Source of the DNA: JBCCTX01 sp964468435
GTDB taxonomy: Bacteria; Bacteroidota; Bacteroidia; J057
Direction: 5' to 3'
DNA: 64,000 bases
Assembly: GCA_964468435.1 (NCBI GenBank)
Contig: CAYXVE010000018.1
Location: 1 to 64,000 of the forward strand
How positions within the stretch are numbered: the first letter of the stretch is position 1; each line of letters begins with the position of its first letter. Made by a program: the position numbers and the translations under genes. The notes beneath the pieces were generated by a model, which saw only the letters and a program-made list of their open reading frames with translations, was not told the origin of the DNA and ran no database searches. Shown in pieces: positions 1 through 8,291 of this stretch.

Positions 1-54
1 CGTCATGCCCTGGACCTACGTCATGCCCTGGACCTACGTCATGCCCTGGACCTA
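1..54. repeat. Three tandem copies of an 18-bp unit at the window edge
   Basis: The unit cgtcatgccctggaccta occurs three times back to back (1-18, 19-36, 37-54), with no mismatch. It keeps the reading frame of the SUMF1-like fragment that follows and encodes RHALDL three times. The array may continue to the left of the window, so the copy number is a minimum. In SUMF1 relatives this position normally holds the end of an EW(E/F)AARGG-type segment, so the repeat looks like a local expansion or a broken junction. An assembly artefact at a contig end cannot be excluded. Confidence 0.9.
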
Positions 55-381
55 CCCTACGCTGGTAGCCACCGTCCCGATGATGTCGCTTGGTACGACA
101 AGAACAGCCACGGTGAAACCCAGCCCGTAGGCATGAAACTTCCCAACGCCCTGGGGCTTTACGATATGTCAGGCAATGTGCAAGAATGGTGCTGGGATTG
201 GTATGATGGAAACTACTACCAGACCTGTGTGGATAAACAAATAGTAAATAATCCTCGAGGCCCCAAATCAGCCCTCGCGGGGTTGCGATCCCTGTCGGTG
301 AACCTACCTAGCGCACTTTGCGCTTCATCAACTGCGCCTGCCCTACGGTCAGGATCATTTCACCCTCATCCAGTTGGTTGA
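1..381 (+). pseudogene. SUMF1/formylglycine-generating-enzyme-like fragment, truncated
   Basis: Frame 1 is open from the first base. After the RHALDL repeats it reads PYAGSHRPDDVAWYD, then QPVGMKLPNALGLYDMSGNV, QEWCWDWYDGNYY and NPRGPKS. These are the ordered hallmarks of the C-terminal half of SUMF1/FGE-sulfatase domain proteins, a family that also includes GldJ/GldK lipoproteins. Similarity stops near base 275. The closing RGGSW...GFR segment, about 60-70 residues in the family, is absent. The remaining open frame to 381 is only the antisense of the acetate kinase gene, which ends at 308. The fragment is therefore cut at its 3' end, and perhaps also at the 5' side, where family sequence gives way to the tandem repeat. 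It is most likely a dead remnant next to a rearrangement point. Alternatively it is the tail of a longer gene starting outside the window. Confidence 0.7.
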
Positions 382-2122
382 GTTCGGCGGCATTGCCCTC
401 ATCCGTGTCGATGTGCATCTCCAGCTTGTAGTTGGAAGATACTCGGATCAGGACATTGCCGAAGGTGAGGCTACGCTCCGTATTTTCAATGTGGACTTCT
501 ACGACATCCTTGTCATCCACCCCGAAGTGCTGGGCATCGTCGGGTGTCATGTGGATGTGCCGCCAGGCACAAATTACACCCTCTTTGAGGGTCAGGGTCC
601 CATTGGGACCTTCGAGGGTAATACCGGGGGAATTTTCCACATGTCCGGATTCTCGGATCGGCGCGTCGATCCCGAGATAGAATTCATCTGTACGGGAGAT
701 CTCTACCTGACATTTGCTGCGAATAGGACCCAGGATACGTACTTTTTCGAGTGAATTTTTGGGGCCGATCAGCGTAACCTGCTCTTTGGCGGCAAACTGC
801 CCGGGTTGGGAAAGCCACTTGTGTATTTGAAGTTCATGACCTTCCCCGAATAGCTGTTCGACCACTTCTCGAGTCAGATGCACATGCCGTGCAGAAATCG
901 CAATCGGTATGGTACGGGTGCCTTGCTCTACCATGTGCTTTTGCTCGACCAATGCAGAGGTCTGGCGGGAGATCTCGCCCTCCTCATCTGTAGGGATGAC
1001 CAGCAGCTTACAGCGGCTGTTGGAAGTCGAGATCTCTGCGATCTTATCATTAGCGTCCAGATCTGCATCCCGATTAGCATCCTCATCGAGGACTGCTCCC
1101 AGAAAATCCAGTCGCTGGGCGATCCGCCCCCGCATGACCGAACTATTTTCGCCTATGCCTCCGGTAAATACGATCGCATCTACACCTCCCATCACAGCCG
1201 CATACGCGCCGATGTATTTTCTGACTCTATGTGCATAGATCTGTATAGCTATCCGGGCGTCTTCGTCGCCCTCAGCAGCACGCGCTTCGATATCGCGCAT
1301 ATCATTTACATGGGCCAGGCCTAAGAGGCCGCTTTGCTTGTTCAGGGCTTCATCTGCCTGTGCTACTGTCCAGCCCTCCTGCTTCATCAGCCAGAAAATT
1401 ACCCCGGGATCTATATCTCCACTTCGCGTGCCCATAACCAGTCCCTCTAGGGGGGTCATCCCCATCGAAGTCTCAATGGAGCGGCCGTATTCTACGGCGC
1501 AGGCGCTGGCACCATTGCCCAGATGGCAAGTGATCACCCGCAACTGCCGGATATCCGAGTCCAGCCATCCAGCGGCCATCCTCGCTACATAGCAATGGCT
1601 CGTGCCGTGAAATCCATACCGGCGGATGTTGTGTTTCTCAGTTAATACTTTGGGGATCGCATAGTACTGCGCACGGTGCGGGATCGTCTGATGAAAAGCC
1701 GTATCAAAGACGGCTACATGAGGCAAATCCGGCCAATACTGGCGCGCAGCCTGTATCCCGATCACATTGACGGGATTATGGAGGGGCGCCAGATGCTCCA
1801 GCGCATCGATTTGATCGATCACTTCATTGGTAATGATCGTAGGATCGCTAAAAGCTTCTCCTCCATGTACGACCCGGTGCCCAATGCCGTGGAGCAGCCG
1901 GCCATCTAGCCAGCGTTCAGAGATCATGGGAAATACCTCTTTCAGCGCGGTCTTATGTCCCGGTCCGGAACAGGCTATCTTTTCTCCCTTCTCCAGGTGA
2001 ATCTGGGGCTTTTCGTCTAGCAAGCGTTCGATTTGCAATTCCATCCATCTTTCCGAAGTCAGGCTATTGATTCCATCTATTTTGATCGATGAGCTTCCGC
2101 TGTTAATGACAAGTATGTTCAT
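308..2122 (-). CDS. ackA: Fused acetate kinase - PduL-type phosphotransacylase
   Basis: This 604-residue protein joins two enzymes of one pathway: acetyl-CoA + Pi to acetyl-phosphate (PduL), then acetyl-phosphate + ADP to acetate + ATP (AckA). Residues 1-395 are a full acetate kinase: NSGSSSIK (7-14), GHRVVHGG (81-88, Arg83), DTAFH (140-144), GFHGTSH (170-176), HLGNGAS (200-206), GTRSGD (231-236) and FTGGIGEN (319-326). After a short linker, about 416-590 match PduL: ARHVHLT (His423, His425), SQPGQFAAKEQVT, RSKCQVEISRTD, WRHIHMT (His532, His534) and NYKLEMHIDTDE (His570), consistent with the two-metal site of that family. The normal Bacteroidota partner Pta is not seen nearby. The two domains share one uninterrupted frame, so this is not two adjacent genes. 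Base composition looks more GC-rich than the following genes (by eye). It may convert acetate or propionate. Confidence 0.93.
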   Translation of the reverse strand: MNILVINSGSSSIKIDGINSLTSERWMELQIERLLDEKPQIHLEKGEKIACSGPGHKTALKEVFPMISERWLDGRLLHGIGHRVVHGGEAFSDPTIITNEVIDQIDALEHLAPLHNPVNVIGIQAARQYWPDLPHVAVFDTAFHQTIPHRAQYYAIPKVLTEKHNIRRYGFHGTSHCYVARMAAGWLDSDIRQLRVITCHLGNGASACAVEYGRSIETSMGMTPLEGLVMGTRSGDIDPGVIFWLMKQEGWTVAQADEALNKQSGLLGLAHVNDMRDIEARAAEGDEDARIAIQIYAHRVRKYIGAYAAVMGGVDAIVFTGGIGENSSVMRGRIAQRLDFLGAVLDEDANRDADLDANDKIAEISTSNSRCKLLVIPTDEEGEISRQTSALVEQKHMVEQGTRTIPIAISARHVHLTREVVEQLFGEGHELQIHKWLSQPGQFAAKEQVTLIGPKNSLEKVRILGPIRSKCQVEISRTDEFYLGIDAPIRESGHVENSPGITLEGPNGTLTLKEGVICAWRHIHMTPDDAQHFGVDDKDVVEVHIENTERSLTFGNVLIRVSSNYKLEMHIDTDEGNAAELNQLDEGEMILTVGQAQLMKRKVR

Positions 2123-2214
2123 AATGAATATAGGCGTATTATACGCATAAAAGTAGAATTTTCTGTAAGAACATAAAGGATAGGGATTGGCTGTGTGTGG
2201 TCCAACCTGTCTTG

Positions 2215-4260
2215 CTATGAAAGCGACTTAATGTGCTGGACTTCTGCGTTAGCAGAACTTGTCGCTTCTCCACTGGGCTTTACCATCCAGTAGGGATCGG
2301 GCTGATATAGATGATAAGCATGAATGACTCTCAGCAACTCAGCAACTCCCCATGCCTGGGCGATACAACCCTTGGGGCGGAAGGGAGGTTCAGCTTCAAA
2401 TATTTCAGAAATAGATCCTATGCCAGCTTCACTGAGATGAGGTTTGATATTTTCAATCACAGTAAGTGCCTGTTTGCGCCCCGCATTCCCTTTTACCTTG
2501 ATCAAAGCATCTACAAAAGGCCCCAGCAGCCATGACCAGACCACTCCCTGATGATAGGCTCCATCGCGGCTGAATTGGTCGCCTGTGTAAAAGGGCTGAT
2601 AATCAGCTTCATCAGGAGAAAGGCTTCTTAAGCCTACGCGAGTGTAGAGCTTCTGTTCGACAGTGCAGAGCACGCTTTTGGCTTGGGTCATATCCAGGAG
2701 CATAAACGGCAGGCTGATTGCAAAGAGTTGATTAGGACGTACTGCAGGATCTTTATATTCACCCGCTATATAATCATACAAACACCCTTTTTCAGCATTC
2801 CAGAATGCTTTGAGAAAGGCAGTACGTATGATATGGGCACGGTTGAAAGCTCTATGAACTTCTTCTTCATTGCCAGAGCCTCCTTGAAGGATGCCATATA
2901 TTTTCCACGCGTTGTACCACAACGCATTGATTTCCACAGCTTTGCCAATTCTGGGCGTAACCACCCACTCGCCGGCCTTGGCATCCATCCAACTGATCTG
3001 AACGCCTTCTTCGCCGGCATATAGAAGACCATCATTAGCAGTATGAATCTGATATCTAGTACCATGGTCGTGCCACCAAAGGATTTCTTTGAAAATCGGT
3101 AGTATTTCCCCCGTTACAAACTCCCAGTCATTGGTGGCCTGGAGATACTGATAGCAGGCGACGAAAAACCATAGGGTAGCATCAGCATTGTTGTAGGCAG
3201 GTGCTTCACCGTAGTCGGAAAAGCGATTGGGTAGCATACCCTCGCTTATATGCGCTGCATACTTTTTGAGGATGTTTCTGGCAGTCTCAAACTGCTCAGT
3301 AGCCAGACAGAGCCCTGGTAAAGAGATCATCGTATCGCGACCCCAATCTGAAAACCAGTGGTAACCTGCCAGAATAGACTTTCCTTCCTCTCTTTTTACC
3401 AGAAACTGGTCAGCAGCCAGACGTAAATGGCTGATAAATGGATCATGACTAGGTTCTTCCTGCAGTATGCGTTGGCGGCGCTGTTTTTCCTTTTCGAATA
3501 AAGCCAGTGCGTTGCGGTCTTCTGGATTTTCTGTCGAAATGATTACGCCCAATGACATGCCTTCACTGAGTTCTACCTGTAGCGTACCCGGCGTGTATAG
3601 ATCCTCATGAGCATCTTGTCCACGTTCGAGGTCTTCGCGATACTCAAAGTTGTGATACCAGTCAGGACTTACGGTATAAGTACTGCGTGGAACAGAAATA
3701 TACAAATTAGGATAGGCATCCCGTGTTTTGATCTCTAATATTTGATTCTGAAAATAGGTCGAAAGGTGTTCGAAGGAATGCTCGGGTTTCAAGCCATGGA
3801 AATCCCGGGGTGCCATCATGGGTTTGAGTTCAAGGGTAAATGGCTGATCTGCTGCAAGCACCTGATATATGATTAGCACGGTATTTTCACCCTGAATGCT
3901 GGCAATGATCTTTTTGAGGCGTATAAAGTTGATCTGATAGGTAAATTCCGGAAACAGGGTCTTATGGAATTCCTGAAAATAATGATTTCCCTGGGGATCG
4001 ATATTACCCCCCTGGTATTCATTTACTCCGAGTTCATTTCTCGTGTTATTGACTATGACAGTTTCGTCCATTTTTGACAACAGGACAACACGTTCTACAG
4101 GAGGCTTCAAAGCTGCAACAAGCAGGCCATGATAGCGACGAGTATTAGCGCATACGATTGTAGAGCTGGAATATCCTCCCAGACCATTGGTTTCAATCCA
4201 TTCGTGGCGAACAGCCTGATCGAAGTCTGAGATCGAATAGGGGGCTAAGAAGTGATTCAT
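2215..4260 (-). CDS. Glycogen debranching enzyme (amylo-alpha-1,6-glucosidase, GH133 type)
   Basis: The 681-residue protein has the two-domain build of archaeal/bacterial amylo-alpha-1,6-glucosidases. The N-terminal GDE_N-like part contains the diagnostic EWIETNGLGGYSSST and RRYHGLLVAAL. The C-terminal (alpha/alpha)6-barrel part contains HWFSDWGRDTMISLPG (about 300-315), NNADATLWFF and PNQLFAISLPF. It would hydrolyse alpha-1,6 branch points of glycogen-like polymers in the cytoplasm; no signal peptide is visible. It is transcribed in the same direction as the fused acetate kinase, with a 92-bp gap, so the two could share a transcript linking glycogen breakdown to substrate-level ATP formation (inference). 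No glycogen synthase or phosphorylase is in the window. The start at 4260 gives the expected N-terminus. Confidence 0.9.
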   Translation of the reverse strand: MNHFLAPYSISDFDQAVRHEWIETNGLGGYSSSTIVCANTRRYHGLLVAALKPPVERVVLLSKMDETVIVNNTRNELGVNEYQGGNIDPQGNHYFQEFHKTLFPEFTYQINFIRLKKIIASIQGENTVLIIYQVLAADQPFTLELKPMMAPRDFHGLKPEHSFEHLSTYFQNQILEIKTRDAYPNLYISVPRSTYTVSPDWYHNFEYREDLERGQDAHEDLYTPGTLQVELSEGMSLGVIISTENPEDRNALALFEKEKQRRQRILQEEPSHDPFISHLRLAADQFLVKREEGKSILAGYHWFSDWGRDTMISLPGLCLATEQFETARNILKKYAAHISEGMLPNRFSDYGEAPAYNNADATLWFFVACYQYLQATNDWEFVTGEILPIFKEILWWHDHGTRYQIHTANDGLLYAGEEGVQISWMDAKAGEWVVTPRIGKAVEINALWYNAWKIYGILQGGSGNEEEVHRAFNRAHIIRTAFLKAFWNAEKGCLYDYIAGEYKDPAVRPNQLFAISLPFMLLDMTQAKSVLCTVEQKLYTRVGLRSLSPDEADYQPFYTGDQFSRDGAYHQGVVWSWLLGPFVDALIKVKGNAGRKQALTVIENIKPHLSEAGIGSISEIFEAEPPFRPKGCIAQAWGVAELLRVIHAYHLYQPDPYWMVKPSGEATSSANAEVQHIKSLS

Positions 4261-4674
4261 GTAGAATATTATTCAAAAATTGTACCAACAAGAACAAGAA
4301 ACAACGGATAAGAGCGGTTATTGAATAGTATTTTACGAAGGTAGTAGATCCCTTTCTTAGGCCTGATCACTTGCAAAAGTATAAAAAATTCCAATATAGT
4401 AGTAACTGATATTTGACATTAATCAAGAAAATATATCATATTATTGATGAGGTTGAATAATTCAATACAGAAATTATTATTGTCTGGCTAGATTATTGCT
4501 TACCAGAAAAATGGGGTATTACCATCTTGTTAGCCATAAAGAAGCGCTGACACCAGCAAAAATCTCATGATAATTGTTTGAACACTTATTGACTTAAGTG
4601 TCTATCTACCTTACAAGACGCAATGAATCTGTCTAAGTTCCACTAAGATCTTCCGTTCTGGGGGAGTGTAGATT
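4261..4674. other. 414-bp intergenic region with a small hairpin
   Basis: No coding sequence or RNA gene is seen. A 7-bp stem (ACACTTA 4582-4588 / TAAGTGT 4595-4601, 6-nt loop) lies about 75 bp past the lysA stop on the minus strand. It could end the lysA transcript, but no T-run follows. On the minus strand, TACTTTTG (4374-4381) matches the Bacteroidota TAnnTTTG -7 box and could serve the debranching enzyme gene; I find no well-spaced TTG -33 box. Confidence 0.4.
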
Positions 4675-5937
4675 TTATATGTCCAATTCGATCTGATTTC
4701 TTACGAGATCTTCAAAGGTTTCTCGTTTGCGTATGAGATGAGCTGAGCCATCTATCATCAGGACTTCTGCAGGTCGAAATCTAGAGTTATAGTTGGAACT
4801 CATCATATAACCATAGGCTCCGGCATTGAGAAATGCAAGAATATCCCCCTCATGGACTTCATCTATTTTCCGGTCTGTGGCAAAGGTATCAGTCTCACAG
4901 ATATATCCGACTACTGTATAGATGCGTTTTTTACCTAAAGGATTCGATAGATTGATGATCTGATGATAGCCATCGTACATCATCGGCCTGATAAAGTGAT
5001 TGAGTCCTGAGTCCACCCCTACGAACACAGTTGCAGGGGTAGGTTTAACAACATTCACCTTTGTCAGAAAATAACCACACTCGCTCACCAGATATTTACC
5101 GGGCTCAAACCATATTTCGACGCTTCTGCCATAGGATTTTGTGAATTGATCATAGGCTTTACTGAGTTTTTTTCCAACTTCAGAAATATCGGTGGTCACA
5201 TCATCCTCGCGATAAGCTACTTTAAAACCGCTTCCGAAGTCTATGAATTGGATTTCCTCAAATTCCAGTGCAATCTCAAACAGGATATTAGCACTTTCCA
5301 GATATGACTGCGCGTTGAGAATATCAGATCCAGTATGTACATGTAGTCCGATGATATGGATATTATTAGCTTCCACAATTCGCTGAACATGTCTTTGCTG
5401 AAATACGGATATTCCAAACTTAGAGTCGATATGTCCGGTCTGGATTTTGGTATTGCCGCCAGCAGCTACGTGTGGATTGAATCTGATACAGCAGGGTACA
5501 CTATTTCCATATTCATGTCCAAACAGTTCAAGGATAGAGATGTTATCGATATTGATCACCACGCCCAGATCTACTGCGGCTTGAATTTCCTCAAAAGATA
5601 CGCAGTTGGGAGTAAAAATAATTTCATCAGGAGAAAAACCGGCCATCAATCCCAGACGCACTTCATTAATCGATACAGTATCCAGCCCTCCTCTAAGTTT
5701 TCGGATGAGTTTGAGGATATTGATGTTGCTGAGTGCTTTGGCCGGGTATTTAATTTTGCAGGGAAAATCTCCAAAAGCCTGTTTGAGTGTTTGATACTGC
5801 CTGATAATTTTATCTGCGTCGTAGAGGTATAAGGGTTCTCCATACTGCTCACATATATCCAGGATAGAATGTCCCTGTATATGATATGATCCATCTATCA
5901 ATTGAAGTCCAGCTTTGCGGTTCGCTACGTTGTTCAT
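4675..5937 (-). CDS. lysA: Diaminopimelate decarboxylase
   Basis: This 420-residue, fold-type III PLP enzyme decarboxylates meso-diaminopimelate to L-lysine, the last step of lysine synthesis. The PLP-binding lysine is Lys67 in YPAKAL. The phosphate-binding and substrate regions are visible: GLDTVSINE (84-92), GLHVHTGSD (197-205), FGSGF (234-238) and WFEPGKYLVSE (276-286). The second active-site segment CETD (347-350) and GAYGYMMSSNYN follow. Length fits the family (about 400-420). It lies two bases after purS in the same direction, so the two are probably co-transcribed. No other lysine gene is in the window. Confidence 0.93.
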   Translation of the reverse strand: MNNVANRKAGLQLIDGSYHIQGHSILDICEQYGEPLYLYDADKIIRQYQTLKQAFGDFPCKIKYPAKALSNINILKLIRKLRGGLDTVSINEVRLGLMAGFSPDEIIFTPNCVSFEEIQAAVDLGVVINIDNISILELFGHEYGNSVPCCIRFNPHVAAGGNTKIQTGHIDSKFGISVFQQRHVQRIVEANNIHIIGLHVHTGSDILNAQSYLESANILFEIALEFEEIQFIDFGSGFKVAYREDDVTTDISEVGKKLSKAYDQFTKSYGRSVEIWFEPGKYLVSECGYFLTKVNVVKPTPATVFVGVDSGLNHFIRPMMYDGYHQIINLSNPLGKKRIYTVVGYICETDTFATDRKIDEVHEGDILAFLNAGAYGYMMSSNYNSRFRPAEVLMIDGSAHLIRKRETFEDLVRNQIELDI

Positions 5938-5939
5938 TG

Positions 5940-6194
5940 CTATTTTACCTCCTGTAGTTCAAAATGATATTGTTCGATGATTGAATTGACAAGTAGTTTT
6001 TTACAAGCATTGTTGATGTATTCAGAGGCGCTATCGTGATCCTCAGCTTCAAGTCTCAACTCGATCTGCTTGCCAATGCGCACGGCCTCGATGGGATCAA
6101 ATCCCAGATTGTGGAGTCCCAGCAAGGTTGCTTTTCCCTTAGGATCAAGCAATTCAGGACGTGGCATGATGTGTATGGTAGCTTTGTATTTCAC
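5940..6194 (-). CDS. purS: Phosphoribosylformylglycinamidine synthase subunit PurS
   Basis: The 84-residue protein matches PurS over its full length: an opening YKATIHIMPRPELLDPKG, then GLHNLGFDPIEAVRIGKQIEL and a final CKKLLVNSIIEQYHFEL. PurS forms the small dimeric bridge in the FGAM synthase complex with PurL and PurQ, in step 4 of purine synthesis. Neither partner is within the window. The stop is 2 bp before the lysA start, an unusual pairing of purine and lysine genes. The 132-bp space between this gene and the divergent membrane protein at 6327 should hold promoters for both. Confidence 0.9.
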   Translation of the reverse strand: MKYKATIHIMPRPELLDPKGKATLLGLHNLGFDPIEAVRIGKQIELRLEAEDHDSASEYINNACKKLLVNSIIEQYHFELQEVK

Positions 6195-6326
6195 CGTTAA
6201 ACTGTAATTTAGTCTATTAAACCCAACAGGTATTCTTTTGTCTTATCTCCATGAACATAATACATTAATTCAGAGAATCTTACCAAATAAATTATTTAGA
6301 TTTATCCAATTAATTTTCTGATTCCC

Positions 6327-7307
6327 ATGAAGTACCTGAAAAGAGCTATCAAAAAAGGATACGTACAAATAGATCATAAGAGAGATCAAATCAGCTATTT
6401 TCCACACAGAAAAACAAGAAAATTCAGCAATCCCGAGGAAAAGGTACAGCTGGAGACGTATATGCATTTACTTTTTCGCTACCAATACCCTGTAGAGCAA
6501 TTAAGAGTGAGTGAAAAAGTAAAGATGGGATCATCTACGCGTGAAGCAGACATAGTGGTTTTTCACGATGATGCTGCCAAAGATCCCTTTATTGTGGTAG
6601 AATGTAAAAAGCGGAAGGTCTCCCCTGAGGTATTCCGCGATGCCATAGATCAGGGATTCTCGTATGCTGCTGCCACCAATGCGGAATATGTCTGGGCTAC
6701 TTCGGGCGACAAAAATGCCAGTTTTGAAGTCTGGGAAGATGCTATTAAAGAGCGTCTGAAAAACAAGATCTCACGGATTCCCAGATATACTGAGTTGCGA
6801 GATAGACATTCCACCTGGCAAAAACTCAATAGATGGTTTGACAAGCGACCCATTCTTACGGATGCCTTACTGTATACCATTGTCTTGCTGGTATTCACCG
6901 CAGTGCTGAGTAAGCTTACGATGACTTATTATGATGAAATCATGGGATTCATCAATCCTTATATTGACCAGTTTTACTGGGAGCTGAACTGGCTGTACAA
7001 TACTATTGTATTTATTGCAACGCTGATTAGTCTGGTATTTGGAGGAATTTTTATGCGAAGTCATCAGTTTTTCAATACCCCCAAGATCCGCAAACGTACC
7101 CATTACATATTTATGGCTCTCATCCTGTTTCTACCTGCCTGGTACATGGGCATATCAGTCAAAGACCCTACATGGTGGAAAGAGACGCACTTATTGACAG
7201 AACCCATTAAAGAATGGATATTTTTGTTTCCCTACATGAAATCGATTCCATTTACTTTTATGCTGATTTTTGTGTTGATTTGGTTGATGGAGAGAACCAA
7301 AATGTAA
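6327..7307 (+). CDS. Membrane protein with N-terminal HsdR-N-like PD-(D/E)xK nuclease domain
   Basis: The 326-residue protein has a soluble N-terminal half and a membrane C-terminal half. Residues 36-130 resemble the HSDR_N_2 domain: PEEKVQLETYMHLLF (Glu38/Glu43), READIVVF (Asp75) and FIVVECKK (Glu92, Lys94), followed by a helix with QGFSYAAAT. This is the E...D...ExK layout of restriction-type nucleases. Four hydrophobic segments follow at about 176-196, 222-243, 259-278 and 307-322. No HsdM, HsdS or helicase is nearby, so it is not a type I restriction subunit. The next gene, 81 bp downstream in the same direction, also encodes a membrane protein. The role is unknown; a membrane-tethered nuclease (DNA surveillance, repair or defence) is an inference. 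Confidence 0.72.
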   Translation: MKYLKRAIKKGYVQIDHKRDQISYFPHRKTRKFSNPEEKVQLETYMHLLFRYQYPVEQLRVSEKVKMGSSTREADIVVFHDDAAKDPFIVVECKKRKVSPEVFRDAIDQGFSYAAATNAEYVWATSGDKNASFEVWEDAIKERLKNKISRIPRYTELRDRHSTWQKLNRWFDKRPILTDALLYTIVLLVFTAVLSKLTMTYYDEIMGFINPYIDQFYWELNWLYNTIVFIATLISLVFGGIFMRSHQFFNTPKIRKRTHYIFMALILFLPAWYMGISVKDPTWWKETHLLTEPIKEWIFLFPYMKSIPFTFMLIFVLIWLMERTKM

Positions 7308-7388
7308 GATTTCCCTTTATCTACCACTTACAACTAAATCAAAAATCGATAGAATTCCGTATATTAGGATAAAGCTTATAAAGAATAT

Positions 7389-8291
7389 ATGGGTTTTAGA
7401 AAATACTTAGAGGAATTGGAGAAATTACTTGCTGATTCAGAAAAAAAATCAAAGGAGTATTTCGTTCAGATTTTTTATTTAGGTACAGCTCTTTTAATTC
7501 TGCTTCTTTTAGCTGTTTTTATCTTGAGGCCTTATCCAACCTTTTTCGTTCTAACCTTTTTTCTGTTGATCCCTTTTGGGAATGCGATTAACAATTGGTT
7601 TGGTGAAATTAAAACCCAGAAAACCATTCGTCAGAAATTGCACCCCCTCACACATACGACTGCTGGAAAAATTCATGCAAATATTCAACGTATCCGGAAA
7701 GACATAGACCGTTTTCAGCAAAAACTTACAGCCTATGAAAAAAGTCTTAGACAGGGGAGAGAATATTTGGGATATATCAAAGACACACTCAACAGTAAGG
7801 ATCTCTATCCCAACCGGAAGAGGCGATACCAACTACTAAAAGATAACCTGGAAAAAAATATATCCTACAAACAACTGATCCTTGAATTTTATCAGGAAGC
7901 TAAAAACAGGTTTGAAAGAGAGAAATATAATCTGGAACAGGATTTGAAAACCCTCGAAGTATTGTGCTATCTCAAGGATGATCGCAATAATGACTATCAT
8001 GTCCAAAAAGATATCGTCTCTACCCAACTCAAAGTAGATTTTCTGGAGGAGCTGGAAAAATTTGAATCCAGTCTGCCCATGGCAGAGTCTGAAGCCGAAG
8101 AGCTATCTCATGATATGGCCATTCAGTTACGTCTGATGATCAGGCAGCTCAAGGATATTCAAAGCCAGCAAATGACTTCTATGATCCCTTATTATACAGA
8201 ATTTGCAGATGAGGTTGATCCCACGGAGCAGGAAGATCTCCTGAGGACAGATTGGGAGAACCCCACTTCTCATGACTCAGAAGCTTCCTGA
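7389..8291 (+). CDS. Two-TM coiled-coil protein of unknown function
   Basis: I do not recognise a family. The 300-residue protein opens with a short amphipathic stretch, then two adjacent hydrophobic segments (about 27-47 and 50-66) joined by a PYP turn. A long charged region rich in K/E/Q with heptad-like spacing (about 90-260) follows and is probably a cytoplasmic coiled coil. The tail is acidic (DEVDPTEQEDLL). It lies 81 bp after the HsdR-N-like membrane protein and may form an operon with it. Its 3' end overlaps the convergent SDR gene by 22 bp (8270-8291), so the last seven codons are antisense to that gene. Confidence 0.7.
   Translation: MGFRKYLEELEKLLADSEKKSKEYFVQIFYLGTALLILLLLAVFILRPYPTFFVLTFFLLIPFGNAINNWFGEIKTQKTIRQKLHPLTHTTAGKIHANIQRIRKDIDRFQQKLTAYEKSLRQGREYLGYIKDTLNSKDLYPNRKRRYQLLKDNLEKNISYKQLILEFYQEAKNRFEREKYNLEQDLKTLEVLCYLKDDRNNDYHVQKDIVSTQLKVDFLEELEKFESSLPMAESEAEELSHDMAIQLRLMIRQLKDIQSQQMTSMIPYYTEFADEVDPTEQEDLLRTDWENPTSHDSEAS

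Noticed and set aside
1..54. CRISPR array or attachment site
   Set aside because: The 18-bp units are directly adjacent with no spacers, and they are in frame with the following coding sequence.
1..381. Diversity-generating retroelement target
   Set aside because: SUMF1-fold proteins are common targets, but the variable C-terminal end is missing, and no reverse transcriptase or template repeat lies in the window.
374..754. Open frames on the plus strand across the acetate kinase-PduL gene
   Set aside because: They are antisense shadows of a gene with full-length family motifs.
6327..7307. Type I restriction endonuclease subunit HsdR
   Set aside because: Only the N-terminal nuclease-like domain is present; there is no helicase part and no HsdM or HsdS gene nearby, and the C-terminal half is membrane segments.
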